Shown here piece after piece: positions 31,629-39,231 of a DNA stretch of 41,844 nt. A model generated the notes under the pieces. It did not search any database. It saw only the letters and a list, made by a program, of their open reading frames with translations, and was not told the DNA's origin. Source of the DNA: Hymenobacter jeollabukensis (lineage in GTDB: Bacteria; Bacteroidota; Bacteroidia; Cytophagales; Hymenobacteraceae); contig NZ_VAJM01000012.1 in the NCBI RefSeq assembly GCF_005771675.1, positions 1-41,844 on the forward strand, in the 5' to 3' direction. Both the position numbers and the translations under genes were made by a program. The number at the start of each line of letters is the position of its first letter. Position 1 is the first letter of the stretch.

Positions 31629-33782
31629 CTACAGCCGCACCCCGATGCCCGGCCCGAACAGCACAAACCACTTGTAGCGGCCGTTGAGCAGGTAGCCACC
31701 GCCCAGGTATAGCGGAAAGGTCAGCTTGGCGTCGCGGCGGGTGGGGTACACCGAGCCCAGCACCACGATGCCCAGGTTGCGGTTGGCGTTGTTGTCCTGG
31801 CTGAGGTTGAAGGCATTCAGGGCCACGAAGCCCGCCCCGACCTTGTAGGGCCGCAGGCGGTTGATTTTCTCGGGATTGTAGAAGCTGAACTGCGCCAGCG
31901 TGGCCAGCGAAATACCCCCAAACGAGGTGTAGCTGCCATTCGGCTCCCCGATTTTGCGGGTCAGCAAACCGGCCGGGAAGCTGATGTCGATGTCGAACTT
32001 GTAGGTGCGCTTGAGCACCACCTCCACCACCTGCGTGAAGCCCGGGTCGCTGTACTGCCCGGCCTGGTGCTTCACCGTGACGATGATGCGGCTCCATTCG
32101 TCCAGGTCGTAGGTTTTGCGGCCCAGCAGCGCGTTCAGGCTCAACGCATCGGTGCGGCAGGCCTTGTCCTGGTAGAACACCGCGCGGGGCGAATTGTCGC
32201 CGGGGCAGATGACCACGTTGTCCACGTTGCGGATTTCCACCAACTCGCCCTTGGCGTTCAGGGTCCGGATTTCGAAGCTCAGAAACTGCTTGCCGTACAG
32301 CGCCTTGTCCGAGTCGATGCCGTTGGGGTTGAAGTTGAACACCACGTCGCGCACGGTGTGGCCGAAGAGAACCGGGCCGTTGAGCTGGGTGATGGGCCGG
32401 GGCGCCTCGCCGTAGCTCACCGACACGAAATCCAGCGGGTGCGGGCGCTGAAACTCGCGCACCGACAGGGCGAAGCCGGTGGCCTGGCCCGCGTTCAGAA
32501 TGCTGCTCTTGCGCTTGTCGAAGGTGATGGGCACCTGCACGCGCAGCACCACGCGCGAGTCGGTGCGGATGGAGGAGTCGGAGGGAATGACGGGCAGGTC
32601 CTCGAAGTGGAAGCGCGCCTTCTGCAGCCCCTCCCCTTCCAGGCGCACGTCCACGGTTTCGCCGGGGCTCACGCTGAGCGAGGACGTCCAGTCGCCGCCG
32701 CGGTGCAGCACCTGCACGCCCGTGATGGTGGTTTTGGGCGTGATGTCAAGGTTGGTGACGTAGAGGGCCTGGTCGTTGAGCTTGAGGTAGAGGTAGCCTT
32801 CGGTCTGGCGGTGGGTGTTGTAGGGGCGCAGGTAGCAGAGCACCCGGTCGTTCGAGAGGTACTGGCGCGTAAACAGCTCGCCGATGAGCGTGCCGCCCGG
32901 CTCCTCCTGGTCCTCGATGCGGTAGGTGCGGCGCAACTCGAAGAAGCGGCCGTTGTCCAGAATCAGCTCGGAGCCGCGGCGGCGGCTGGCTTCGTCCAGG
33001 GTCACCATGCGCCGGTCGGGCGTGAGGAAGCGCAGGCGGGTGGCTTTCACGGTGAATTCCTGCCGGAGCGCGGGCAGCTGGTAGTTGAGCCGGCCGCCGT
33101 TTTGCAGCATGGGCCGCTCGCTTTGCAGCTTCACCGTGAGGGTGCGGCGCCCGAGCTGCTTGGGCAGCACGTGCAGGCGCAGGGTGCCGTTGGGCTCCCG
33201 GGTCACGCGGTAGTCAAACTCGTCGGTGCGCACCCACTCGCCGGTGGCGCGCACGTTGCGCGGGTTCGAGCTGTTCAGCTCCAACACCTTTTCCTCGCCC
33301 ACGAACAACTCGTCCTCGGCCCCGCGCAGGCTGACGGCAGTGTAGGCCACCGGCAGCAGCGGCACCACGTCGCGCAGGGTTTCTTCGCCGGCCGCGCCGG
33401 GCTGCTCCACTACCAGGCGAATAAACTGGCTGCTGGTCAGGTCCTGAAACTTCAGGCGGGTGCGCCAGGCCCCGTCCGCCTCGCGGGTGAGCGAGTCGAG
33501 CTGCTGAAAATCAGCCGATTTGCGCAGGCGCAGGGGCTTGTCGCCGGCCACCCGCTCGGGGTACAGGCGCAGTTCCACCGTCTCGTCGTCGCGCCGAAAC
33601 CAGAAAAACAGCGTCGGCTCGCCCTGCACCACCACCGTGTGGCGGCTGAGCTGGTAAGTGGCCGTGTCGGTGCGCAGCGCCACGTCGCGCAGCAGGGGTA
33701 CCTGAGCCTGCGCCTCGCCCGCACCGCACCAGAGCAGAACGCAAAAGGCGCCCAGCAGTCGAAAAATCCTAGAAAGTCCCAC
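31629..33782 (-). CDS. Large secreted beta-rich protein of unknown function
   Basis: The product has 717 residues from a GTG start at 33782 (VGLSRIFRLLGAFCVLL), with a signal peptide ending CGAGEAQAQ. The chain reads as successive beta-sandwich domains (TVVVQGEPTLFFWFRRDD, RRTLTVKLQSERPML, ITGVQVLHRGGDWTSSLSVS, GETVDVRLEGEGLQKARFHF). The last 140 residues (YKFDIDISFPAGLLTRKIGE, KVGAGFVALNAFNLS, FPLYLGGGYLLNGRYKWFVLF) look like a small outer-membrane barrel ending in GPGIGVRL. I do not recognise a named family. The GTG was chosen because the signal peptide begins there, and the longer frame to 33953 would run through the repeat element. A TATTTTTGC box ends three bases before it. Confidence 0.78.
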   Translation of the reverse strand: MGLSRIFRLLGAFCVLLWCGAGEAQAQVPLLRDVALRTDTATYQLSRHTVVVQGEPTLFFWFRRDDETVELRLYPERVAGDKPLRLRKSADFQQLDSLTREADGAWRTRLKFQDLTSSQFIRLVVEQPGAAGEETLRDVVPLLPVAYTAVSLRGAEDELFVGEEKVLELNSSNPRNVRATGEWVRTDEFDYRVTREPNGTLRLHVLPKQLGRRTLTVKLQSERPMLQNGGRLNYQLPALRQEFTVKATRLRFLTPDRRMVTLDEASRRRGSELILDNGRFFELRRTYRIEDQEEPGGTLIGELFTRQYLSNDRVLCYLRPYNTHRQTEGYLYLKLNDQALYVTNLDITPKTTITGVQVLHRGGDWTSSLSVSPGETVDVRLEGEGLQKARFHFEDLPVIPSDSSIRTDSRVVLRVQVPITFDKRKSSILNAGQATGFALSVREFQRPHPLDFVSVSYGEAPRPITQLNGPVLFGHTVRDVVFNFNPNGIDSDKALYGKQFLSFEIRTLNAKGELVEIRNVDNVVICPGDNSPRAVFYQDKACRTDALSLNALLGRKTYDLDEWSRIIVTVKHQAGQYSDPGFTQVVEVVLKRTYKFDIDISFPAGLLTRKIGEPNGSYTSFGGISLATLAQFSFYNPEKINRLRPYKVGAGFVALNAFNLSQDNNANRNLGIVVLGSVYPTRRDAKLTFPLYLGGGYLLNGRYKWFVLFGPGIGVRL

Positions 33783-33785
33783 GGT

Positions 33786-33794
33786 GCAAAAATA
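33786..33794 (-). promoter_or_regulatory. -7 box at the edge of repeat copy 2
   Basis: On the minus strand TATTTTTGC (TAnnTTTG consensus plus C) starts at the base adjoining the repeat end at 33795 and lies three bases before the GTG start at 33782, the same arrangement as before uup. Confidence 0.55.
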
Positions 33795-34087
33795 GACCAC
33801 GGATTCGACGGATTTTTCGGATTGCACGGATTTTGGGGACGGCGGCTCACTGGCCGTCATTGCGAGCGAAGCGCGGCAATCCTTTCCCTCGTGGCACCGC
33901 CGGGCCAATACCCACCAACCGAAAACGGCACCGCCCGAATCTGGAGTTACCAATTTCGGGCGGTGCTATTTTGTTAGTCGGCGCGTTGGCCAGGACCGAT
34001 TGCTTCGCGTTGCTCGCAATGACAGTCAGTGAGCCGCCGTCCCCAAAATCCGTGCAATCCGATATTAATCCGTGAGAATCCGTGGTC
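33795..34087. mobile_element. MITE-like palindromic element, copy 2
   Basis: A 293-bp element with terminal inverted repeats (GACCACGGATT at 33795; AATCCGTGGTC ending at 34087). Inner blocks pair: GGATTGCACGGATTTTGGGG, then GACGGCGGCTCACTG, then GTCATTGCGAGC followed by GCAATC. A central hairpin is formed by GCACCGCCCGAA and TTCGGGCGGTGC. It shares its ends and order of blocks with 14292-14656. The right end lies inside the TGA stop codon of the UbiB-type gene (34086-34088). Confidence 0.78.
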
Positions 34088-35771
34088 AGCTCTTCTCCTT
34101 TCGTATCGTCAGGATAAAGAGCACGAGCAGCCAGAAGCCGGTGGCGCCCAGGCCCGCCCAGGTCACGCCGGGCAGGCCGTGGTAGTAGGGCATCTGGCCG
34201 GCGGGGTAGTTGCCGAGCAGGCTCAGCCCCGAAAACAGCAGAAAGGCCACCGCCAGCAGCGCAATGATGGTGCGCGACACCAGCCGCTCGGCCGTGCGCA
34301 GCAAGGGCAGGTAGCCGCTCAGCTGGGCCTGCACGCGCAAGTCGCCCTTGCTCAGCTTGCGCACGATCTGGCGCAGGTCCGTGGGCAGGGTGTACATCAG
34401 GGCCAGCAGCTGCTGCCCGGTGTACTGCAGCTCGGTGGTCACATTGCTCACCGAGTACTGCTCCAGAATCAGCCGGCGGCCGTAGGGGCGCACAAACTCG
34501 AAGGTGTTGAATGAGGGGTGCAACACCTTGCCGATGCCCTCCAGAATCACCAGGGCCCGCAAAATCAGGAATACCGAGCCGGGCACCTGCAGGCGGAAGC
34601 GGTAGATGATGGTCTGCAGACGCTCGGCCAGGGCGCTCATGCTCATTTCCTTCACGTCGAGGCCGGTGAAGTCGTCGATGAGCAGCTGCAGCTCGGCCTC
34701 GAAGGCGCGCATGTCGCGGATGTCGGCCGTAATGGCCAGGCGGCGGAAGTTCAGGGCCATGCCGCGCGCGTCCTGCTGGCTCATGCTGATGAACACGCCC
34801 GCAAACGCGTACTTCTGCTGCTTGGTCAGCCGCCCCACCATGCCAAAGTCGATGAGCACGATGGTGCCGTCGGGGCGCACCAGCACGTTGCCGGGGTGCG
34901 GATCGGCGTGGAAGATACCGAACTCGAAAATCTGGGTCAGGTAGATGTCCATGCCCGTTTCGGCCACCGTGGCCGGGCTCAGGTTCCAGCGCAGCAGCTG
35001 CTCCTTGTCGGTAATCTTGCAGCCGCTGATGTACTCGATGACCAGCACCCGGCTGGTGCTCAGCTCCCGGTAGGGCCGCGGCACGTAGAAGGTCTGATAC
35101 TCGGCGTAGAGCTTGCGAAACTGCTCCATGGCCCGGCCCTCGGAGGTGTAGTCCAGCTCCTGCATCATGCTGCGCTCGAAGGCCTCCACGATGTCCTGCG
35201 GGTTGCTCAGCCCCTGCTTGCGCAGGTAGCCGCCCGTGAGCTTCACCAGCTCGCGCAGCAACGCCAGGTCGGTGGTGATTTTGTCGCGGGCATCAGGGCG
35301 CTGCACCTTCACCACCACGTCGGTGCCGTCGAGCAGCCGGGCCTTGTGCACCTGCCCGATGGAAGCCGAGCCCAGCGGCACGTCCTCAAACTCGCTGAAC
35401 AGCTCTGCCAGCGGCTGGCCCAGCTCCTTCTCGATGATGCGCTTGGCCTCGTCGGTGGCGAAGGGCGGCACCGCGCTCTGCAGCTTGGCAAACTCGTCCA
35501 CCAGCTCCTGCGGCAGCAGGTCGGCGCGGTTGCTGAGTACCTGGGCCAGCTTCACGAAGGTCGGCCCCAGCTCCTCGATGACCATGCGCACCCGCGCCCA
35601 GCGCGAGGTTTCGAACACCGTCTGCTCGCCGTGCTGCCAGGTACGGCGGCGCTGGCGCGGCACCAGCCGCCGCAGCGCGGTGCTGGTTACCACGTCCTCA
35701 AAGCCGTAGCGCAGCAGCACCTCCGCCACTTGGCGGATGCGCCCCAGGTTGGTCATCGTGTTCTTGAACAT
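34086..35771 (-). CDS. ABC1/UbiB-family atypical kinase
   Basis: The product has 561 residues. It belongs to the ABC1/ADCK/UbiB protein-kinase-like family, which supports isoprenoid quinone synthesis at the membrane. Motifs are GPTFVKLAQVLSNRADLLP (the KxGQ region, about 69-87), the Ala-rich loop LGSASIGQVHKA, VVVKVQRP (ATP lysine), the catalytic loop FHADPHPGNVL, and IDFGMVG. C-terminal membrane segments are near 505-555 (IIALLAVAFLLFSGLSLL; GLGATGFWLLVLFIL), ending IRKEKS. Two positions differ from the usual family motifs: KLAQ instead of KxGQ, and SAS instead of AAS. The quinone pathway link fits with menC nearby, though not in the same operon. The start MFKNTM is the first ATG. Confidence 0.9.
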   Translation of the reverse strand: MFKNTMTNLGRIRQVAEVLLRYGFEDVVTSTALRRLVPRQRRRTWQHGEQTVFETSRWARVRMVIEELGPTFVKLAQVLSNRADLLPQELVDEFAKLQSAVPPFATDEAKRIIEKELGQPLAELFSEFEDVPLGSASIGQVHKARLLDGTDVVVKVQRPDARDKITTDLALLRELVKLTGGYLRKQGLSNPQDIVEAFERSMMQELDYTSEGRAMEQFRKLYAEYQTFYVPRPYRELSTSRVLVIEYISGCKITDKEQLLRWNLSPATVAETGMDIYLTQIFEFGIFHADPHPGNVLVRPDGTIVLIDFGMVGRLTKQQKYAFAGVFISMSQQDARGMALNFRRLAITADIRDMRAFEAELQLLIDDFTGLDVKEMSMSALAERLQTIIYRFRLQVPGSVFLILRALVILEGIGKVLHPSFNTFEFVRPYGRRLILEQYSVSNVTTELQYTGQQLLALMYTLPTDLRQIVRKLSKGDLRVQAQLSGYLPLLRTAERLVSRTIIALLAVAFLLFSGLSLLGNYPAGQMPYYHGLPGVTWAGLGATGFWLLVLFILTIRKEKS

Positions 35772-35828
35772 CGAGCGTGAAAATGGGGAAATATGTCCGG
35801 GCTTAAGAGGGCAGGCACTTTTTTAGCC

Positions 35829-35880
35829 CGCAGAAGGCGCGGAAGAAACGCAGAGGGCGCTGAGTTCTGCGCCTTCTGCG
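35829..35880. repeat. CGCAGAAGGCGC palindromic repeat
   Basis: A perfect 12-bp inverted repeat (CGCAGAAGGCGC at 35829-35840 with 35869-35880) around a 28-nt centre that repeats the theme (AACGCAGAGGGCGC). It lies between the UbiB-type gene and the terminator of the phasin-like gene, and resembles short intergenic repeats often seen in this phylum. Confidence 0.65.
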
Positions 35881-35907
35881 AGAAAATTGCCTGCCCGGTA
35901 GATACAA

Positions 35908-35941
35908 CAAACCCTGCCCCCGAAACCGCGGGCAGGGTTTG
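35908..35941 (-). terminator. Terminator of the phasin-like gene
   Basis: A perfect 12-bp stem (CAAACCCTGCCC at 35908-35919 with 35930-35941) and a 10-nt loop, 21 bases past the stop codon, followed on the minus strand by TTGTTGTATC. Confidence 0.8.
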
Positions 35942-35962
35942 CAATAATCATCGTCAAAACAC

Positions 35963-36448
35963 TTACGAGGCGCTTTCAGCCGAGTCCGACTTCTTGGCCG
36001 TAGCCGCGCTGCCCTTGCTGCCCGCGGCCGATTTCTTGGCGGCCGTCGAGGCGGCGCCGGCGGCTTTGGTGGTAGCCTTGGCGGCTGTTTTAGCCGCGCC
36101 CGTAGCCGAAGCAGCCGGGGCGCTGGCCTTTTTCGTGCCGGTGCTGGCGGCCGCGCCCGAAGCTTTGCTGCCCGAGCCCTTCACGGTGCGCTTCAGCTCC
36201 TCCACGTCCGAGTTCGACGCCACGCCCATGCCCTTCATCACGCGCTTGGCAATGCTGTTGATCTGGGTTTCGAACTCCTTGCGCTTGGTGTCGGAGTTTT
36301 TCTGCAGCGACTTCAGGATTTTCTCGCCCTCCTTCTGGGAGAGTTTGTTTTCCTGCACCAGCTGGTTGATGGTGTCCTGCACCCGGTCGTTGGTGCGCGA
36401 AACGAACCCCACGCCGGCGTAGATGAACTTCTTAAACAGGTCTTCCAT
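35963..36448 (-). CDS. Phasin-like protein with Lys/Ala-rich C-terminal tail
   Basis: The product has 161 residues. The N-terminal 85 or so residues are an amphipathic helical domain (MEDLFKKFIYAGVGFVSRTN, DTINQLVQENKLSQKEGEKI, EFETQINSIAKRVMKGMGVA), like phasin/PhaF-family granule-associated proteins. The rest (about 90-161) is low complexity Ala, Lys, Ser, Thr and Gly (KTAAKATTKAAGAAST), like histone H1 tails. PhaF-type proteins bind polyhydroxyalkanoate granules and DNA; that role here is inference, as no PHA synthase gene is in the window. A promoter-like TTTG (36533-36530) with TATTTTG (36506-36500) lies upstream. It ends at the terminator 35908-35941. Confidence 0.8.
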   Translation of the reverse strand: MEDLFKKFIYAGVGFVSRTNDRVQDTINQLVQENKLSQKEGEKILKSLQKNSDTKRKEFETQINSIAKRVMKGMGVASNSDVEELKRTVKGSGSKASGAAASTGTKKASAPAASATGAAKTAAKATTKAAGAASTAAKKSAAGSKGSAATAKKSDSAESAS

Positions 36449-36620
36449 GAGGGGAAAAGGTTGGATTGGTGAAAACCGGCGCGGCAGGCTTCGCAGTCAC
36501 AAAATAGTATGCATGCCGACTACCTGACGCAAACCTACGAAAAGCTAAATATTCCGGGCTGATTGCGCGCCAATTTTTTGCTGAAAAAAATCAGGCGCTT
36601 TCGCAGACCTGCTACCAAGG

Positions 36621-37610
36621 CTAGGCCACGGCACGTAGCTGAGGGGCAGCGCCTTTGCCCGACCGACGGCGCGGGGCCGTGGCCGCCACTACCTGCCGGG
36701 CCGCAGCCTGCGCCTGCCACACGCCCGCCACAAACTCGGCGGCGCGTCCCAGGGCGGCTTTGGCCTCGGGCACGGTGCGCCAGAACAGGTGCCACCAGTG
36801 CACCAGCCCCTCGAACACCTGCACCGTGACGGGCACTCCGGCGGCGCGGGCTCGCGCCGCCAGGGCCAGCGTATCGGCGTAGAGCAGCTCCCCATCGGAA
36901 ACCTGCAGCAGCAAGGGCGGCAGGCCGCGCAGGTCGGCGTAGAGGGGCGAGAGCAGCGGGTTGGTGAGCGGAGTGTCGGCGGCGTAGCGCTGGCCCCAGG
37001 TGCGGATTTCGAGGGCTTCCACGAACTGGTCTTCGGCGTGCGGGTGGGCGGCGCGGCCGGTCAGGGCCAGGTCGCTCCAGGGCGAGAAGCAGAGGGCGGC
37101 GGCGGGCAAGGCCTCGCCCGCGTCGCGCAGCTGCTGCAGCAGGGCCAGTACTAGGCCGCCGCCGGCCGAGTCGCCGGCCAGCACCACGTCTTCGGCGCGG
37201 TAGCCCTGCGTCAGCAGCCAGTGCCAGGCGGCGCGGGCGTCGTCGAGGGCGGCGGGAAAGGGGTGCTCGGGGGCCTTGCGGTAGTCGGCGGAAAGGGCGC
37301 GCAGGCCGCAGCGCTGCGCCAGGGCGCCGATGAAGCCGCGGTGGGTATTCAAAGAGCCCATGACGTAAGCCCCGCCGTGCAGGTAAAGCAGCACGCGGTC
37401 CGGCGCGGCGCCCTCCGGCTCAATCCATTCGGCCACCACGCCCTCCGCGGCGGGCACGCGCTCGAAGTGCACGTGCCAGGGCATAAACTGCAGCAGGGTG
37501 CTCAGTTCCAGGCCCAGGCGCAGGCTGTCGGCGCTGGGGCGACGCCGGGCAATGGGCCCGGCCGCGGCCGCGAGCAGCCGCTTGACGATGTGGTGCTGAA
37601 AAGAAGGCAT
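36621..37610 (-). CDS. Alpha/beta hydrolase, hormone-sensitive-lipase (HSL) type esterase
   Basis: The product has 329 residues. The HSL oxyanion motif LYLHGGAYVMGS (about 76-87) and nucleophile elbow AGDSAGGG (Ser148) are clear. The acid is probably Asp239 (QVSDGELL), and the base is His271 in GLVHWWHLF. DYRKAPEHPFPAALDD is the typical family helix region. It would hydrolyse a carboxylic ester of short or medium chain; the substrate is unknown. There is no signal peptide, so it is cytoplasmic. A Lys/Arg-rich tail (TAPRRRSGKGAA) ends the chain. Confidence 0.92.
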   Translation of the reverse strand: MPSFQHHIVKRLLAAAAGPIARRRPSADSLRLGLELSTLLQFMPWHVHFERVPAAEGVVAEWIEPEGAAPDRVLLYLHGGAYVMGSLNTHRGFIGALAQRCGLRALSADYRKAPEHPFPAALDDARAAWHWLLTQGYRAEDVVLAGDSAGGGLVLALLQQLRDAGEALPAAALCFSPWSDLALTGRAAHPHAEDQFVEALEIRTWGQRYAADTPLTNPLLSPLYADLRGLPPLLLQVSDGELLYADTLALAARARAAGVPVTVQVFEGLVHWWHLFWRTVPEAKAALGRAAEFVAGVWQAQAAARQVVAATAPRRRSGKGAAPQLRAVA

Positions 37611-37756
37611 TGTGGGTGGGAAGGCGGAGAACGGTGCGGCAGCAGAAGCAAACTACCGGCGGGAGCGGCTGGCGTGGTACTTCTGTAACGATGCACCACG
37701 CCAAAGAGTTGAAATGTATGAGGTTTCCGGGCTGTTTGTACCGCGCCGACACCGTT

Positions 37757-37889
37757 GTAGAGCCGCATAATTGCGTCTCGTCGTTGAGCGACCAAGGTTG
37801 CATCGGCGCGGGCGGAGCCCGGGTTGCGGTGTGCGGCGGTTACGAGCAGCAGCCTCAGCAACGCCCGAGACGCAACTACGCGGCCCTAC
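37757..37889. mobile_element. 133-bp palindromic element with 24-bp terminal inverted repeats
   Basis: The left end begins GTAGAGCCGCATAATTGCGT. The right end, read on the other strand, begins GTAGGGCCGCGTAGTTGCGT, and both continue CTCG. The ends match at 21 of 24 positions. The 3' side of each arm continues with a GTTG...GAG theme. No coding content. It fills most of the 296-base gap between the hydrolase and acyltransferase genes; nothing else is seen in that gap. Confidence 0.75.
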
Positions 37890-37906
37890 AATGCGCCCAG
37901 CTACGC

Positions 37907-39088
37907 TTACTGCTGCCCCGGCAGCTTCTGCCCGATGCGGTGCCGGCGGTAGCCGCGCAGGGCCACCGGAATCAGTCCGAGCACCGGAATGAAGAAGGTG
38001 AAAACGAACGGATTGCGCCAGAGCAGCCGCAGCGTGGTGCCGAAGCCGCTGAGCCGCAGCTTGTAACCGGGCCCGTACTTGCGGTAGCCGCGCTCAAACT
38101 CGTGGAACAGCAGCGGCCAGAACGGCGGCAGGTAGAACGGGAAGTAGCGCCAGTTGGCCTTCATGCGTTGCCACAGTTCCCCTACTTGGAAGGGCTTACG
38201 GCCGTAGCGGTCCACGGCCTCGGTCAGCTCCTGCTGCATCTGGGTGTGCACGCGGGCGGTGAGGGCCACGAAATCGTCGCGGGTCAGGTCGTCGAAGGGC
38301 TTGTCCGTCCAGTCAGAGGGGCGCAGACGGCTGCCGAGCACGAAGGTGAGCTTGGCCGGGAAGGCCATGTAGAACACCCAGGGCTGCAGGATGATGCCAA
38401 TCAGCAGCCAGGTGATGGGCAGGAAGGGAATGCCGATTTTCTTGACCCAGCGGTTGAGCCAGTCCCAGCTGTAGGCGCCGGGGTTGAGGTATTCGGCGTT
38501 GACGGTGGAAAACAGTACCAGGTCGGTCTGGTGCTGAATGCTCAGGCGCACCACGCTGCTGGCCAGGCGCTGCAGCTGGTACTTGCGGTTGAAGCCCTTG
38601 CCGATGCCCGGCACGCCCTCCGGGTACAGCATCAGGTTGTGGTCGTTGTAGTACATCATCGTCTCGAAGTTCAGCGTGGTGGCGTCCACGCAGCCGGCCC
38701 GCTTCCAGAAGTCCGGAATCAGGAACGGGTTCATCAGCACCGACTGCGAGAGCAGCGGCGCGGCCAGCGGCCGGGGCATGTCATGGGGCCGGGGCACCGA
38801 GCGGTACAGGCTGGCCAGGGCCACGATGGCGTCCCAGGGAAAGGCCATGCCCGAGTGATTGGAGCAGAAAATCAGCGGGCGCTCGGGGTTGTTGCGCTGG
38901 GGGAAATTCTCCAGGAAGCCCACCAGTTCGGAGCGAAACCAGACGCGGTCGAGCAGCTGCAGCACGTTCTGGTCGAGGGCGCGCACGAAGTCCTCGTCGA
39001 AGTAATCGGAGTAGATGTGCTGGTTGGCGCGAACGGCCGCCGGCGGCGACTGCGAGGGTGGGACGGCGGGGGCGGAAGCCGGGGGCAT
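37907..39088 (-). CDS. Lysophospholipid acyltransferase-like membrane protein
   Basis: The product has 393 residues from MPPASAP. The first 20 residues are Pro/Ala-rich. An acyltransferase-type active site is visible: FCSNHSGMAFPWDAIVAL (His with an Asp eight residues on, like the HX(4-7)D motif of PlsC and diacylglycerol acyltransferase families), then LMLYPEGVPGIGKGF (the EGxxG region). The middle and C-terminus hold membrane segments (LPITWLLIGIILQPWVFYMA; PFVFTFFIPVLGLIPVAL). It probably acylates a lipid acceptor at the inner membrane; the exact substrate is not deducible. The start at 39088 is preferred to ATG at 39208, because a TATCTTGG promoter-like box lies between them. Confidence 0.82.
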   Translation of the reverse strand: MPPASAPAVPPSQSPPAAVRANQHIYSDYFDEDFVRALDQNVLQLLDRVWFRSELVGFLENFPQRNNPERPLIFCSNHSGMAFPWDAIVALASLYRSVPRPHDMPRPLAAPLLSQSVLMNPFLIPDFWKRAGCVDATTLNFETMMYYNDHNLMLYPEGVPGIGKGFNRKYQLQRLASSVVRLSIQHQTDLVLFSTVNAEYLNPGAYSWDWLNRWVKKIGIPFLPITWLLIGIILQPWVFYMAFPAKLTFVLGSRLRPSDWTDKPFDDLTRDDFVALTARVHTQMQQELTEAVDRYGRKPFQVGELWQRMKANWRYFPFYLPPFWPLLFHEFERGYRKYGPGYKLRLSGFGTTLRLLWRNPFVFTFFIPVLGLIPVALRGYRRHRIGQKLPGQQ

Positions 39089-39231
39089 GGGCGGGAATGC
39101 GGCGGGCGAATGGGAAGGCCGGTGCGGGCCGGATTCCAAGATAGGACTTTGGGCGTGACATCCGGGCTCCCGGCTGGTGTGCGCCGGTCCTATTCTCCCT
39201 TGTTCCACCAGCGGCCGGCGCCGCTTGGGGG

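Noticed and set aside
33783-33953. Upstream extension of the large secreted protein
   Set aside because: These codons lie inside the palindromic repeat element and precede the signal peptide.
35793-36422. Plus-strand frame opposite the phasin-like gene
   Set aside because: It crosses the palindromic repeat and terminator and has only Ala/Val/Leu-rich antisense composition.
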